DNA of 64,000 nucleotides from Pararhodobacter aggregans (lineage in GTDB: Bacteria; Pseudomonadota; Alphaproteobacteria; Rhodobacterales; Rhodobacteraceae): contig NZ_QDDR01000016.1 in assembly GCF_003075525.1 (NCBI RefSeq), positions 45,236-109,235 on the forward strand, in the 5' to 3' direction. Below the pieces are notes generated by a model. It saw only the letters and a list, made by a program, of their open reading frames with translations, did not search any database and was not told where the DNA came from. Shown here piece by piece: positions 1-8,458 of the stretch (the stretch's first letter is position 1; each line of letters begins with the position of its first letter). The translations under genes and the position numbers were made by a program.

Positions 1-845
1 GCGCGCAGCACGTCCTGTTCACGGCCCAGGTGCCGCGAGAGCCGCTCGCCGCTCCAGGCGTCGATCGAGGCGCGGGCCTCGGGTTCGAGATTGGCGTAGC
101 TGTCGCGGTTCATGATGAAGGCGATGACCGACAGGCCGAAGGACACGTTGTCGACCTCGTATTCCAGCATCTCGTTGAAGCGGAAGACCACGAGCGAGTT
201 GCCGTTGCCCACCGCCCCGTCGACGACGCCGCGGCTGATCGCCTGATAGGCCTCGCTGAACGAGATCGAGACGGGCGAGGCGCCCAGAGCGGTCAGTGCC
301 GCCGAGGTCTCGCGCCCGGTCGAGCGGACCCGCATCCCGGCCAGATCGTCGAGCGATTGCACGGGCGTGCGCGAATAGAGCGACAGCGCCATCGGCGTAT
401 AGAGGCCCAGCACATGCACCTGCTCGAAGGTGTCGTCCAGCATCCCCTGTTCATAGAGCCGCCAGAGCGCGGCCGAGGCGGCCTCGGCGTTCGACGCCAG
501 ACCCGGCAGCGAGGCGACGGCGGTGCGCTGGAACGGCAGGCCGGTGGCATAGGTAATCATGTTGCCGATATCGGCCACACCCGCCGTCACCCGGTCCCAC
601 ATGTTGTCGGCCGCGGCGAAGGGCGGCGGATAGGGCGCGACCTCCAGCGTGCCGTTCGAGCCCTCGTTCAGGGCGTCGATCCAGGGCTGATAGCAGCAGC
701 GCATGATGATGCTGTCGGGCGCCTGCGCCGTGGCGAAGCGCAGGTGCTGCTGCGCGGGCGCCGCCATCGGCAGCAGCGACAGGGCCAGCGCCGCGGTCAG
801 GCTGCGGGCGAACCGGCGGCTCGCGGTCTTTGTCTTGGTCGTCAT
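1..845 (-). CDS. TRAP transporter solute-binding protein, DctP family (3' end cut by window edge)
   Basis: This is the periplasmic binding subunit of a TRAP transporter, which captures a small, usually carboxylated, substrate for the DctQM permease. The reading frame starts at an ATG at 845 behind a GGAGGAGA ribosome site and stays open to the left edge, giving 281 visible residues. The N-terminus is a Sec signal peptide (hydrophobic core about residues 14-28, cleavage after APAQ). The stretch with PYPPPFAAADNMWDRV and GVADIGNMITYATGLPFQRT resembles the second binding protein at 24411-25436, so the two are paralogues. It is the last gene of a leftward cluster holding two FAD monooxygenases and a fused TRAP permease, so its ligand is probably the aromatic or ring-derived substrate of those enzymes. 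The ligand itself is not readable. Confidence 0.88.
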   Translation of the reverse strand, partial: MTTKTKTASRRFARSLTAALALSLLPMAAPAQQHLRFATAQAPDSIIMRCCYQPWIDALNEGSNGTLEVAPYPPPFAAADNMWDRVTAGVADIGNMITYATGLPFQRTAVASLPGLASNAEAASAALWRLYEQGMLDDTFEQVHVLGLYTPMALSLYSRTPVQSLDDLAGMRVRSTGRETSAALTALGASPVSISFSEAYQAISRGVVDGAVGNGNSLVVFRFNEMLEYEVDNVSFGLSVIAFIMNRDSYANLEPEARASIDAWSGERLSRHLGREQDVLR

Positions 846-912
846 GGTCTCTCCTCCCAGAGTGAATTGGCCGACCGGCGCGCGCCGGATCGGATCTTGG
901 CCCCGCCCGCCC

Positions 913-2085
913 CTAAAGGCTGGACTGCATCGAGCGGGCAAACGGGACCTGCGCCCGAACGGCGTCGGGATCGGTCGCGAGGCGGCGCACGGCCTGCAAC
1001 TGGCTGTCCAGCAGGCTCCCTTCATGCGCGTGAAAGATCATCTGCTTGTTCTGGACCGCGCGGGGCGAGGCGATCTCCAGGAAGATCCGGCGCCTGTCGT
1101 CGGAATAGCGGTCCAGAAGGTCGGGCGAGGCGCCCTCGTTGACGATGGCGTTGAGGATGTCGAGCAGGAAATAGAGGTCCAGCAGCCCCGAGGTCAGGCC
1201 CAGCCCCCCGGTCGGGTTGGTGATATGCGCCGCGTCGCCCGCCAGAATCACCCGCCCCACCCGCATGGTGTCGGCGCAGCGCTGGTGCATCCGGTAGGGG
1301 GAATATTGCACCAGCTCGTAATCCTCGACCCCCGGGGCATAGGCCCGGTAGAAGGCGTCGATCCGCTCGGTCACCGTCTCCAATGGTTGGGTCGCATCCT
1401 CCATGAAGGTGACGCGCCACAGGTCGGACGTGTCGAGCTTGGCGATGATCGCGCCATGCACGTCGTCCATCACCATATTGGCCCGCGCATAGCCGAAGGA
1501 TTCGAACGGCAGCCGGACATTGGTGGCGATGAACCGCTCGGGATGGGTGATGCCGAAGAAATTGAGCTTCAGCGCCGTCTCGCGCACCGTGCTGCCGCCG
1601 CCGTCGGCGCCGATCAGCCAGTCGAACCGCTCGACCGTCTCGCCCGCCGGCCCCGACAGTCGCGCGGTGACGCCGCTGGTATCCTGCGTCAGATCGGTGA
1701 GACGGGTCGCGAAACGGACCTCGGCGCTGGCGAAGCGCTCAAGGTGACGGCAGGCGATGCGGGCCAGATCGTTCTGGCCCAGATGCAGGTTGAAGGCATA
1801 GGGCGCGACCTCGGCCAGAGGCGCCAGCGACCAATGGATGCGTTCGTTGGTGCGAAACACGAAATGGCAGTAATCCTGCTTGGCGAAGCCCGTCTCCAGC
1901 GCCTCGTCCAGGATGCCCAGCCGCTTCAGCCCCTCCAGCACGTACCAGTGATAGACCGCGGCGCGGGGGGAATCGACGATATCGGGCTCGGCCTCGACCA
2001 GCGTGACCCTGAGGCCGCGCTGCGCAAGGCCCAGCGCGGTCAGGAACCCGACGGGCCCGCCTCCGACGACCAGGACGTGCTGCAT
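913..2085 (-). CDS. FAD-dependent aromatic-ring monooxygenase, paralogue A
   Basis: Class A flavoprotein monooxygenase (PheA/TfdB/MhpA-type FAD-binding fold, 390 aa) that would use NAD(P)H and O2 to hydroxylate a phenolic or related ring. Visible motifs are the dinucleotide-binding GGGPVG at residues 8-13, the DG motif (GADGGGS, D161-G162) and the GD motif (LAGDAAH, D284). It lacks the thioredoxin-like C-terminal domain of the long phenol hydroxylases. The ATG at 2085 follows GGAGGG at good spacing. It resembles paralogues B (4275-5462) and C (29851-31035) closely, including a shared SPYRMHQRCADTMRVGRV block. It lies between TRAP permease and binding-protein genes. A 163-bp gap upstream holds an ATTGTAT-type site, so it may have its own promoter. 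The substrate is unknown. Confidence 0.9.
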   Translation of the reverse strand: MQHVLVVGGGPVGFLTALGLAQRGLRVTLVEAEPDIVDSPRAAVYHWYVLEGLKRLGILDEALETGFAKQDYCHFVFRTNERIHWSLAPLAEVAPYAFNLHLGQNDLARIACRHLERFASAEVRFATRLTDLTQDTSGVTARLSGPAGETVERFDWLIGADGGGSTVRETALKLNFFGITHPERFIATNVRLPFESFGYARANMVMDDVHGAIIAKLDTSDLWRVTFMEDATQPLETVTERIDAFYRAYAPGVEDYELVQYSPYRMHQRCADTMRVGRVILAGDAAHITNPTGGLGLTSGLLDLYFLLDILNAIVNEGASPDLLDRYSDDRRRIFLEIASPRAVQNKQMIFHAHEGSLLDSQLQAVRRLATDPDAVRAQVPFARSMQSSL

Positions 2086-2103
2086 CTCGACCCTCCGGTT
2101 AGT

Positions 2104-2121
2104 GATACAATAATACGATAT
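2104..2121. promoter_or_regulatory. ATTGTAT-type operator-like site upstream of FAD monooxygenase A
   Basis: An AT-rich island in GC-rich DNA about 20 bp before the monooxygenase start. Read on the minus strand it contains ATTGTATCAC, one or two bases from the ATTGTATGAT core found upstream of paralogues B and C and twice in the P450/PrpD intergenic region. It is the weakest of the five copies. Confidence 0.5.
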
Positions 2122-2202
2122 GCTAGATAGCGGGATGCCGTGCTGTCAATCGCGCATCGCGCCCGAAAGCCACAATAAAACGGCCTGATTTCAGCGCCTT
2201 GC

Positions 2203-2223
2203 GCAGGGCGAACACCGCCCTGC
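2203..2223. other. Perfect 8-bp hairpin downstream of the TRAP permease
   Basis: GCAGGGCG and CGCCCTGC flank a 5-base loop, 25 bp past the permease stop codon in the direction of transcription. There is no adjacent T-run, so it is more likely an mRNA-stabilising or weak terminating structure than a strong intrinsic terminator. Confidence 0.4.
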
Positions 2224-2247
2224 CCCGGGCCCGGCGAATCGCCCGGG

Positions 2248-4227
2248 TCAGAGGAACCCGGGCAGCCAGAGGATCAGCATCGGGAAGCCGATCAGCAGCG
2301 CCAGCTTGATAAGGTCGGCCACCAGAAAGGGCATGACCCCGGCATAGAGCTGGCTGAGCGGCAGTTTCGGCGCCACCGATTTCAGCATGAACAGGTTCAG
2401 GCCGAAGGGCGGGGTCATCACGCCGATCTCGACCACCACGACCATGATCACCGCCCACCAGATCGGATCGTAGCCATAGGCGCCGACGATCCCGGCGGTC
2501 AGGCTGGCGGTAATCATCATGATCGCCATGCTGTCGAGGATGAAACCCAGCAGGATGTAGCCCGCGCACAACATGACCACGATCACCCAGCCCGGCGCGT
2601 TCAGCCCGGCGATGGCGTCGGTCATCGCCGTCGACAGCCCGGTTGCCGAGAAGAGGAAGGTGGTAATCAGCGCGCCGATGATCAGGAAATAGATCATCGA
2701 GGTCGAGCGCGTGGTCTCGGCCATGACCTTCCAGAACCCGCCGCCCTTCAGACCGCCCCTGAGCACCAGGATGGCGAAGGCGATGACCGCGCCCAGCCCG
2801 GCGGCCTCGGTCGCGGTGCAGATGCCGAAGAAGATCCCGCCAAAGACCAGCAGGAACATCACCACGACCGGCAGCGAGCGCAGGCCGCTGGTCACGATCT
2901 CGCGCCCGTTCCAGGCCTCGCCCCTGGGCGCGGCCGAGGGGACCAGCGTCACGGTCAGGCCGATGGCGATCATGTAGAAAATGACCGTCATCAGGGCCGG
3001 GATCAGCATGGCGATATAGATCGCGCCGATGGATTGCTCGACCAGCAGCGCATAGACCACGGCCACGGTCGAGGGCGGCAGCAACTGGCCCAGCGTCCCG
3101 CCCGAGGTGATGGCGCCCGCCGCCAGTTTCGGCGAATAGCCGCGGCGCTCCATCTCGGGATAGGCGACCGAACCGATGGTGGCGACGGTGGCGACAGAGG
3201 AGCCGGTCAGCGCCCCGAAGCCCGCCGAGCCGCCGATCGTGGCCAGCGCCAGCCCGCCACGGAACGGCGCGAAGATGGCCTGGGCGAAGGCGTAGATGTC
3301 GCGCGACATGCCGCTCTGCACGGCGAAACCGCCCATCATCAGGAAGAACGGCACCACCGCCAGATCGAGGCTGATGAGCAGGCCCTTGGTCTCGGCCCCG
3401 GCGATGTTGATGGCCTGCATCGGGCCGAAGATGCCGAGGATCCCCAGCGTGGCGCAGGCGGTGAGCGCCGCGGCCAGCGGCACATAGAGCAGCATCAGCA
3501 CCCAGAGGAGCCCGACCAGCGCCGCCGCCGCCGTCAGCATGTTCATCAGGAAGAAGGTCTGCAGCGACAGGAACAGCCAGACCGCCCCCGCCGACAGCCC
3601 CAGCCCCAGCGCGAAGATGACGATCACGCCGACATACCAGCGGCGGGTCAGATCGGCCGACGCCCGCAGCGCCACCATCAGCTGCGCCGGGATGCAGAGG
3701 ACGAAGAAAGCGGTGATGACCGAATACCACGGCCAGAGCCGCCATTGCATGATCGTGGTGACCTTGCCCTGATTGAAGGCCGAAAGCGTCTGCCGCCAGA
3801 TGGCATAGGCGATCAGGGCCACGGTCACGGTGAACAGCACCGCCCCGAAGGCGCGAAGCCAGGCGATGGTCCTTGCCTTCAGCATCAGGCCCAGCAGGTC
3901 GATCTCCAGCGTCGCCCGGGCGGAAAGGCCCGCCGCCAGCACCGCGGCGATGGCGGTCGGAAAGACGGTGTGGAAGATCTCGTTTGAGCCGGGGATCGGC
4001 GCGTTGAAGATCCAGCGCAGGATCACCACGTCGAAAGTGGTGACCAGCGCCACCCCCAGCATGGTCAGGGCACCGGCGGTGGCGACGACCCGCGCCAGCC
4101 GCCCGACGCCGTCATCCATCGCCGCCAGCGCGTCGCGGACCCGGGACGGGGGCAGCGGCTCCGGAGCCGGTGCCTGCAGCGCCGGGTCGGCGGCGATCTC
4201 TCCCGTATCGGTCTCGGTCCGGGTCAT
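2248..4227 (-). CDS. TRAP transporter permease, fused DctQ-DctM
   Basis: Inner-membrane permease of a sodium-driven TRAP transporter in which the small DctQ subunit (about residues 45-200, four membrane segments, with PGSNEI) is fused to the large DctM channel subunit (about residues 230-650, many hydrophobic segments). The 659-aa protein is placed at the ATG at 4227, because earlier in-frame starts would run into the monooxygenase gene ending at 4275. The ribosome site here is weak. It pairs with the binding protein at the left edge, separated from it by FAD monooxygenase A. The permease at 22345-24282 is a full paralogue with the same fused layout. Confidence 0.92.
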   Translation of the reverse strand: MTRTETDTGEIAADPALQAPAPEPLPPSRVRDALAAMDDGVGRLARVVATAGALTMLGVALVTTFDVVILRWIFNAPIPGSNEIFHTVFPTAIAAVLAAGLSARATLEIDLLGLMLKARTIAWLRAFGAVLFTVTVALIAYAIWRQTLSAFNQGKVTTIMQWRLWPWYSVITAFFVLCIPAQLMVALRASADLTRRWYVGVIVIFALGLGLSAGAVWLFLSLQTFFLMNMLTAAAALVGLLWVLMLLYVPLAAALTACATLGILGIFGPMQAINIAGAETKGLLISLDLAVVPFFLMMGGFAVQSGMSRDIYAFAQAIFAPFRGGLALATIGGSAGFGALTGSSVATVATIGSVAYPEMERRGYSPKLAAGAITSGGTLGQLLPPSTVAVVYALLVEQSIGAIYIAMLIPALMTVIFYMIAIGLTVTLVPSAAPRGEAWNGREIVTSGLRSLPVVVMFLLVFGGIFFGICTATEAAGLGAVIAFAILVLRGGLKGGGFWKVMAETTRSTSMIYFLIIGALITTFLFSATGLSTAMTDAIAGLNAPGWVIVVMLCAGYILLGFILDSMAIMMITASLTAGIVGAYGYDPIWWAVIMVVVVEIGVMTPPFGLNLFMLKSVAPKLPLSQLYAGVMPFLVADLIKLALLIGFPMLILWLPGFL

Positions 4228-4274
4228 CGGGGGCCTCGCTGAAAGGAAGGAGGGAACACGGAGCCCGGGCGGGC

Positions 4275-5462
4275 TCAGAGCGTGGATTGCAGCTGCCGCG
4301 TGAAGGTCGCCTGCGCCAGAACCGCGTCGCGATCCGTCGCCAGCCGCCGGACCTGGGTCAGTTCGCGGTCGAACCACGCGCCCTGATAGGCGTGGAACAC
4401 CCGCTGCTTGTTGCGGCTGGCCTGGGGCGAGGCGATCTCCAGGAAGATGCGCCGCCGCTCGTCCGAATAGCGGTCCAGCAGATCATGCGAGGCGCCCTCG
4501 TTGACGATGGCGTTCATGATCTGGGTCAGGAAATACGAATCGAAGAGACCCGAGGTGAGGCCCAGTCCGCCGGTGGGGTTGGTGATATGCGCGGCGTCGC
4601 CCGCCAGAATTACCCGCCCGACCCGCATGGTGTCGGCACAGCGCTGGTGCATCCGGTAGGGCGAGAATTGCACGAGCTCGTAATCCTCGCGCCCCAGCCC
4701 CGGCACATAGGCCTGATAGAAATGATGAATCCGGTCGCGGATCCCCTCGAGCGGCAGGCTCGCGTCCTCCATGAAGGTGACGCGCCACAGGTCATCGCGG
4801 TCGATCTTGGCGATGATCGCGCCATAGACATCGTCCATGATCATGTTGGCCCGGGCGTAGCCGTAGGATTCGAAGGGCAGTTTCACGTTGGTGGCGACGA
4901 ATCGCTCGGGCCAGGTGATGCCGAAGAAATTCATCTTCAGGATCTTCTCGCGCACCGTGCTGCCGCCGCCATCGGCCGCGATCACCCAGTCGAAGCGTTC
5001 CTCGGTCGTGCCCTCGGGGCCGTGCAGCGTGGCGGTGACCCCATGGTCGTCCTGCGCCAGGCCGGTGATCTTCGTGCCGAAGCGAATCGACGCCAGCGGG
5101 TTGGTTTGCAGCCGGCGGCAGGCGATCTCGGCCAGGTCGTTCTGGCCCAGATGCAGGTTGTAGGGATGCTTGGTGACGGAGTCGAGCGCGTCGAGCGACC
5201 AGTGGATCCGCTCGTCGGTGCGGTGGACGACGAAGCTGTAATCCTGCTTGGTGAAGCCGCGGTCCATGGCCTCTTGCAGGATGCCCAGATCCTCCAGCCC
5301 CTGCAGGACCGACCAGTGATAGACCATCGCGCGGGGCGAATTGACGATCTGCGGCTCGGCCTCGACCAGAGTCACCTTGATCCCGTAGCGGCCGGCGAGC
5401 CCCAGGGCAGTGATGAATCCCGCCGGGCCGCCGCCGGCGACCAGCACATGTTGAGTTCCCAC
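4275..5462 (-). CDS. FAD-dependent aromatic-ring monooxygenase, paralogue B
   Basis: Second 395-aa class A flavin monooxygenase. It has GGGPAG near the N-terminus, a DG motif (AADGGGS) and a GD motif (LAGDAAHITNPTGGLG). It starts at a GTG (5462) behind GGGGAGGGG. It is the first gene of the leftward run B, TRAP permease, A, TRAP binding protein. An exact TATGATTGTATGAT site lies 22 bp before the start, between promoter and gene, as an operator would. The divergent neighbour is an intradiol dioxygenase, which fits hydroxylation followed by ring cleavage, but the substrate cannot be named. Confidence 0.9.
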   Translation of the reverse strand: MGTQHVLVAGGGPAGFITALGLAGRYGIKVTLVEAEPQIVNSPRAMVYHWSVLQGLEDLGILQEAMDRGFTKQDYSFVVHRTDERIHWSLDALDSVTKHPYNLHLGQNDLAEIACRRLQTNPLASIRFGTKITGLAQDDHGVTATLHGPEGTTEERFDWVIAADGGGSTVREKILKMNFFGITWPERFVATNVKLPFESYGYARANMIMDDVYGAIIAKIDRDDLWRVTFMEDASLPLEGIRDRIHHFYQAYVPGLGREDYELVQFSPYRMHQRCADTMRVGRVILAGDAAHITNPTGGLGLTSGLFDSYFLTQIMNAIVNEGASHDLLDRYSDERRRIFLEIASPQASRNKQRVFHAYQGAWFDRELTQVRRLATDRDAVLAQATFTRQLQSTL

Positions 5463-5483
5463 GGGCCCCTCCCCAGGCGTGAG

Positions 5484-5500
5484 TATGATTGTATGATGAT
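5484..5500. promoter_or_regulatory. TATGATTGTATGAT operator-like site before FAD monooxygenase B
   Basis: The 14-mer TATGATTGTATGAT at 5484-5497, followed by GATAC, is identical to copies at 31107-31120 and (inverted) 26823-26836. It contains ATGAT repeated 8 bp apart and is flanked by AGTAT and ATACT as an outer inverted repeat. Such AT-rich identity in this GC-rich DNA is very unlikely by chance. A GntR/FCD-type repressor is the favoured but unproven binder. Confidence 0.6.
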
Positions 5501-5643
5501 ACTACTAAGCGCTTCGGCGCGATGTCAACCGACCTGATGCGCCCGCCCCGCCTATCCGGGGTCCACCCTGAGGTCGGGGCGAGATCGGCGGCAGTATCGA
5601 AACAGCCCGGGCGGGAAGTCAAATCAGCAGTCTCGGGGTTAAC

Positions 5644-5658
5644 ATAGCCCGACGCTAT
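5644..5658. promoter_or_regulatory. LysR-type box, distal, upstream of intradiol dioxygenase 1
   Basis: ATAGC-CCGAC-GCTAT is a perfect 5-bp inverted repeat with a 5-bp spacer that fits the T-N11-A LysR box. It lies about 190 bp before the dioxygenase start. The same ATAGC-N5-GCTAT form recurs at 5747-5761. Confidence 0.55.
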
Positions 5659-5741
5659 ACAGTTCATCGCCGGACCGGCCACGGGCCGTGGTCAGCCCGC
5701 CCCCGCCCGCCCGCGCTGCCGCTTCGGCTATCCCACCGGCG

Positions 5742-5766
5742 GCAACATAGCAAACCGCTATATTGC
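5742..5766. promoter_or_regulatory. LysR-type box, proximal, upstream of intradiol dioxygenase 1
   Basis: GCAACATAGC and GCTATATTGC (9 of 10 bases complementary) flank a 5-bp spacer, so the core is again ATAGC-N5-GCTAT. It is centred 86 bp before the dioxygenase start and 103 bp from the distal box. The outer GCAA/TTGC bases match the palindrome upstream of the second intradiol dioxygenase (18645-18669). The rest of the 5463-5839 gap shows no gene. Confidence 0.6.
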
Positions 5767-5839
5767 ACGGCGTTCATTTCATCACCCGGGGCGCATTCTT
5801 CGGCCATCGTTAGGGCGGGAGCTGGGAGGTCCCCCGATC

Positions 5840-6763
5840 ATGCGTCACGCCGCGCCGAGCCCGTCCGAGGCCGAGGAATGCCTGTCGCCGCTTGGCGCCT
5901 TCCGGGCCCGCATTGCCCGGGGCCCGGCCGCGGCCGATCCGTCGCAGGCCCGGCTGGTGGCGGCGATGATGGCGGTGGCGGACCATCTGCAAGCCCTGAT
6001 GGACGAGCTGCGCCCGGATGCCGAGGATCTGCGGGCGCTGGTCGGCTTCCTCACGGATGTGGGCTATCACACCGACCCGCGGCGCCAGGAATGGGTGCTG
6101 CTGGCCGATGCGCTGGGGCTTTCGGCCGCGGTCGAGGATCTGAACGCCCCCCGTCCGCCGGGTGCCACGCCGAACACTCCCGCCGGGCCGTTTTACCGCG
6201 CCGACGCGCCCGAGGTGCCGCTGGGCGGCAACCTCTCGCTCGACGGGCGGGGCGAGGCGATGGCAGTCACGGGCCGGGTCACCGGGCTGGACCATTCCCC
6301 CGTCGCGGGCGCGCTGGTCGAGGTCTGGCACGCCAATGCCCAGGGTCTTTACGAGAATCAGGAACCCGACCTGCAGCCCGAATTCAACCTGCGCGGCCGC
6401 CTGACCGCCGACGAGCGCGGGACCTTCGCCTTCACCACGATCCGGCCCGCGGGCTACGCCCTGCCCGGCGACGGGCCGGTGGCGGCGCTGCTGACCCGGC
6501 TGGGCCTGTCGCTCGACCGGCCCGCGCATCTGCATTTCCGCGTCTCGGCCCCCGGGTTCCAGACGCTCACCACCCAGATTTTCGACCGGGCGGATCCCGC
6601 TATCGGTCGGGATGCCGTCTTCGGGGTCAAACCCGAACTTCTGGCCGAGTTCCGCATGCTGGCGTCCCCCGATGGATTCCGCCGCCATGCGCTCGACCTC
6701 AACCTCGTGCTCTGTCCTGAGGGGCAGCGCGCATCCGGCCCAGTGGGAGGAGCCCGACTATGA
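5840..6763 (+). CDS. Intradiol ring-cleavage dioxygenase 1 (catechol/hydroxyquinol 1,2-dioxygenase family)
   Basis: Non-haem Fe(III) dioxygenase (307 aa) that opens catecholic rings between the two hydroxyls to muconate- or maleylacetate-type products. The expected four iron ligands are present: Tyr171 (in WHANAQGLYENQ), Tyr206 (PAGYALPGDG), and His230 and His232 (RPAHLHF). The N-terminal helical region (about residues 20-100) matches the dimer-linker domain of the catechol/hydroxyquinol group. The ATG at 5840 follows GGGAGG. It overlaps the next gene by 4 bp (ATGA) and heads an operon with a VOC dioxygenase, a hydrolase and a branched-chain-type ABC transporter. Two LysR-like boxes lie upstream. 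Whether it takes catechol, hydroxyquinol or a substituted form cannot be decided. Confidence 0.9.
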   Translation: MRHAAPSPSEAEECLSPLGAFRARIARGPAAADPSQARLVAAMMAVADHLQALMDELRPDAEDLRALVGFLTDVGYHTDPRRQEWVLLADALGLSAAVEDLNAPRPPGATPNTPAGPFYRADAPEVPLGGNLSLDGRGEAMAVTGRVTGLDHSPVAGALVEVWHANAQGLYENQEPDLQPEFNLRGRLTADERGTFAFTTIRPAGYALPGDGPVAALLTRLGLSLDRPAHLHFRVSAPGFQTLTTQIFDRADPAIGRDAVFGVKPELLAEFRMLASPDGFRRHALDLNLVLCPEGQRASGPVGGARL

Positions 6764-7719
6764 GCCAAATCAGCGGTTATCATCACCTGACCATGTCAAC
6801 CGACGGTGCCCAGGAAGACTTTGACTTCTACACCAAGGACCTCGGCCTGCATTCGGTCAAGCGCACCGTGCTGTTCGACGGCGTGATCCCCGTCTATCAC
6901 CTGTACTACGGCTCGCCCAATGGCGATGCCTCGACCATCATCACCACCTTCCCGTTCCGCAAACCCGGCGTCTATGGCCGCCGCGGCACCAACCAGGCCC
7001 GCACCATCATGCAGGCCATCCCGATGGGCGCGGCCGATTTCTGGGTCGACCGGCTGAACGGCCGCGGCATCGAGGCCAAGAAGATCACCCGCTTCGGCGC
7101 TGACCGCGTGGCCTTTGCCCATCCCTGCGGCATCCCGCACGAGCTGGTCGAAAGCGACAGCGACCCGCGCGAGCCGATCACCAATGACGTGCAGGGCATC
7201 GGCAAGGCGCATGGCATCAAGGGGATCTACGGCGGTCTGGTCGCCTGTTTCGACCGCACGGCGATGGATGACTTCCTGACCATCGCGCTCCCCCTGACCA
7301 AGGAGGCCGACAACCACGAAGGCACCGTCTACCGCGTGCCGGATGCCAATGGCGTCATCCAGCGGGTCGAGGTGATCGACGACCGCAGCTCGCCGCAGGG
7401 GACCTGGACGCTCTCGGGCGGGACCATCCACCACATCGCGCTGAACACCGGCGACGAGGAAAGCCAGCTGAAACTGCGCGCCCATATCGAGGGGCTGGGC
7501 TTCACCGACATCTCGGAACAGAAGGACCGGATGTACTTCAAGTCCTGCTACGTCCGCTCGCCGGGCGGGGCGCTGTTCGAACTCGCCTGGACCACGCCCG
7601 AGGGCTGGGCCAAGGACGAGGCCCCCGGCGAGATCGGCAAGACGCTCGTGTTCCCGCCGTGGTTCAAGAATCGCGAGGACGAGCTGCGCTCGGGTCTGGA
7701 AGAGGCCGCGTTCGTCTGA
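6760..7719 (+). CDS. VOC-family extradiol dioxygenase, PcpA/LinE/MhqO-like
   Basis: Two-domain vicinal-oxygen-chelate protein (319 aa) of the group that cleaves hydroquinones between a hydroxylated carbon and its neighbour using Fe(II). Expected metal ligands are visible: His9 in GYHHLT, His224 or His225 in GTIHHIAL, and Glu274 in ALFELAW. These positions agree with the His11/His227/Glu276 set known for PcpA. It overlaps the intradiol dioxygenase upstream by 4 bp and the hydrolase downstream by 1 bp, so the three are translationally coupled. MhqO and MhqD homologues also occur together in quinone-response operons, so a role in removing quinones or hydroquinones made by the pathway is possible. 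Confidence 0.88.
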   Translation: MSQISGYHHLTMSTDGAQEDFDFYTKDLGLHSVKRTVLFDGVIPVYHLYYGSPNGDASTIITTFPFRKPGVYGRRGTNQARTIMQAIPMGAADFWVDRLNGRGIEAKKITRFGADRVAFAHPCGIPHELVESDSDPREPITNDVQGIGKAHGIKGIYGGLVACFDRTAMDDFLTIALPLTKEADNHEGTVYRVPDANGVIQRVEVIDDRSSPQGTWTLSGGTIHHIALNTGDEESQLKLRAHIEGLGFTDISEQKDRMYFKSCYVRSPGGALFELAWTTPEGWAKDEAPGEIGKTLVFPPWFKNREDELRSGLEEAAFV

Positions 7720-8375
7720 TGGCCCAGACCGGCCCCCTGCGGCGCGGCGCGCTGGGCCCCGGGGCGAAGGCGCTTTGCGTCTTCGTCCACGGCCGCAGCC
7801 AGTCGCCCGAAGAAATGGAAAGCCATGTGCTGGCGCGGCTCGACGCGCCGGGGGTGGCTTTCCATCTGCCCCGCGCCGAGCGCGGCGCCTGGTATGACGC
7901 GAAGGCGGTGGACCCGCTGGTGCCCGAATGCCGGGTGCAGCTTTCCGCCTCGCTCACCCAGCTGGGCGCCGAGATCGCCGCCTTCCGCGCCGAGTATCCC
8001 GGTCTGCCGCTGTTGCTGGCCGGGTTCTCGCAGGGGGCGTGCCTGTCGCTGGAATACGCCTTTTCGGGCGCCCCCGCGCCCGAGGCGCTGGCGGCGCTGA
8101 CCGGCTGCCGGGTCGGCACGCCGGGTTGCACCCGCGACGACGCCCTGCCCCGGGGCCTGCCGGTCTATCTGACCGGTGGCGACGCCGATCCCTGGATCCC
8201 GGTCCATGCCTTCGCCGAGGCCGCGCAGGCCCTGGGGATGCGCGGCACGCGGCTCAGGGCGGACCTCTTCCCCGGCCGCGGCCACGAGGTCGCCGGGGCG
8301 GAAATCGCCATGCTCGGGTCGCTGCTGGCCGATCTGGTCGCGGGCCGTGCGCCCGCCCTGGCGGCCCCGCGCTGA
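7719..8375 (+). CDS. Alpha/beta hydrolase, phospholipase/carboxylesterase family (MhqD-like)
   Basis: A 218-aa serine hydrolase. It has the nucleophile elbow GFSQG, an aspartate in GGDADPWIP and a histidine in GRGHEV, which together make the catalytic triad of the short carboxylesterase family. The ATG at 7719 shares one base with the preceding TGA stop, so this start is preferred to the in-frame ATG at 7659. It follows the extradiol dioxygenase, as MhqD follows MhqO, and may hydrolyse a ring-cleavage ester or lactone. Lysophospholipase-type activity is another possibility. Confidence 0.85.
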   Translation: MAQTGPLRRGALGPGAKALCVFVHGRSQSPEEMESHVLARLDAPGVAFHLPRAERGAWYDAKAVDPLVPECRVQLSASLTQLGAEIAAFRAEYPGLPLLLAGFSQGACLSLEYAFSGAPAPEALAALTGCRVGTPGCTRDDALPRGLPVYLTGGDADPWIPVHAFAEAAQALGMRGTRLRADLFPGRGHEVAGAEIAMLGSLLADLVAGRAPALAAPR

Positions 8376-8385
8376 GAACGACGCC

Positions 8386-8416
8386 GGGATGCGGCGCCGG
8401 GAGGGCGCCGCATCCC
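8386..8416. other. Strong 13-bp hairpin before the ABC binding-protein gene
   Basis: GGGATGCGGCGCC and GGCGCCGCATCCC pair perfectly around a 5-base loop, 11 bp after the hydrolase stop and 43 bp before the binding-protein start. No T-run follows, so it may be an mRNA processing or stability element that separates the enzyme and transporter parts of the operon. Confidence 0.6.
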
Positions 8417-8458
8417 GCCAAGACGACGAGACGGCACTGCAACCAAGGGAGGATTACC

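Noticed and set aside
1520..1747. Small plus-strand frame inside FAD monooxygenase A
   Set aside because: Similar frames occur opposite the same blocks of paralogues B and C, so they are by-products of the conserved minus-strand protein.
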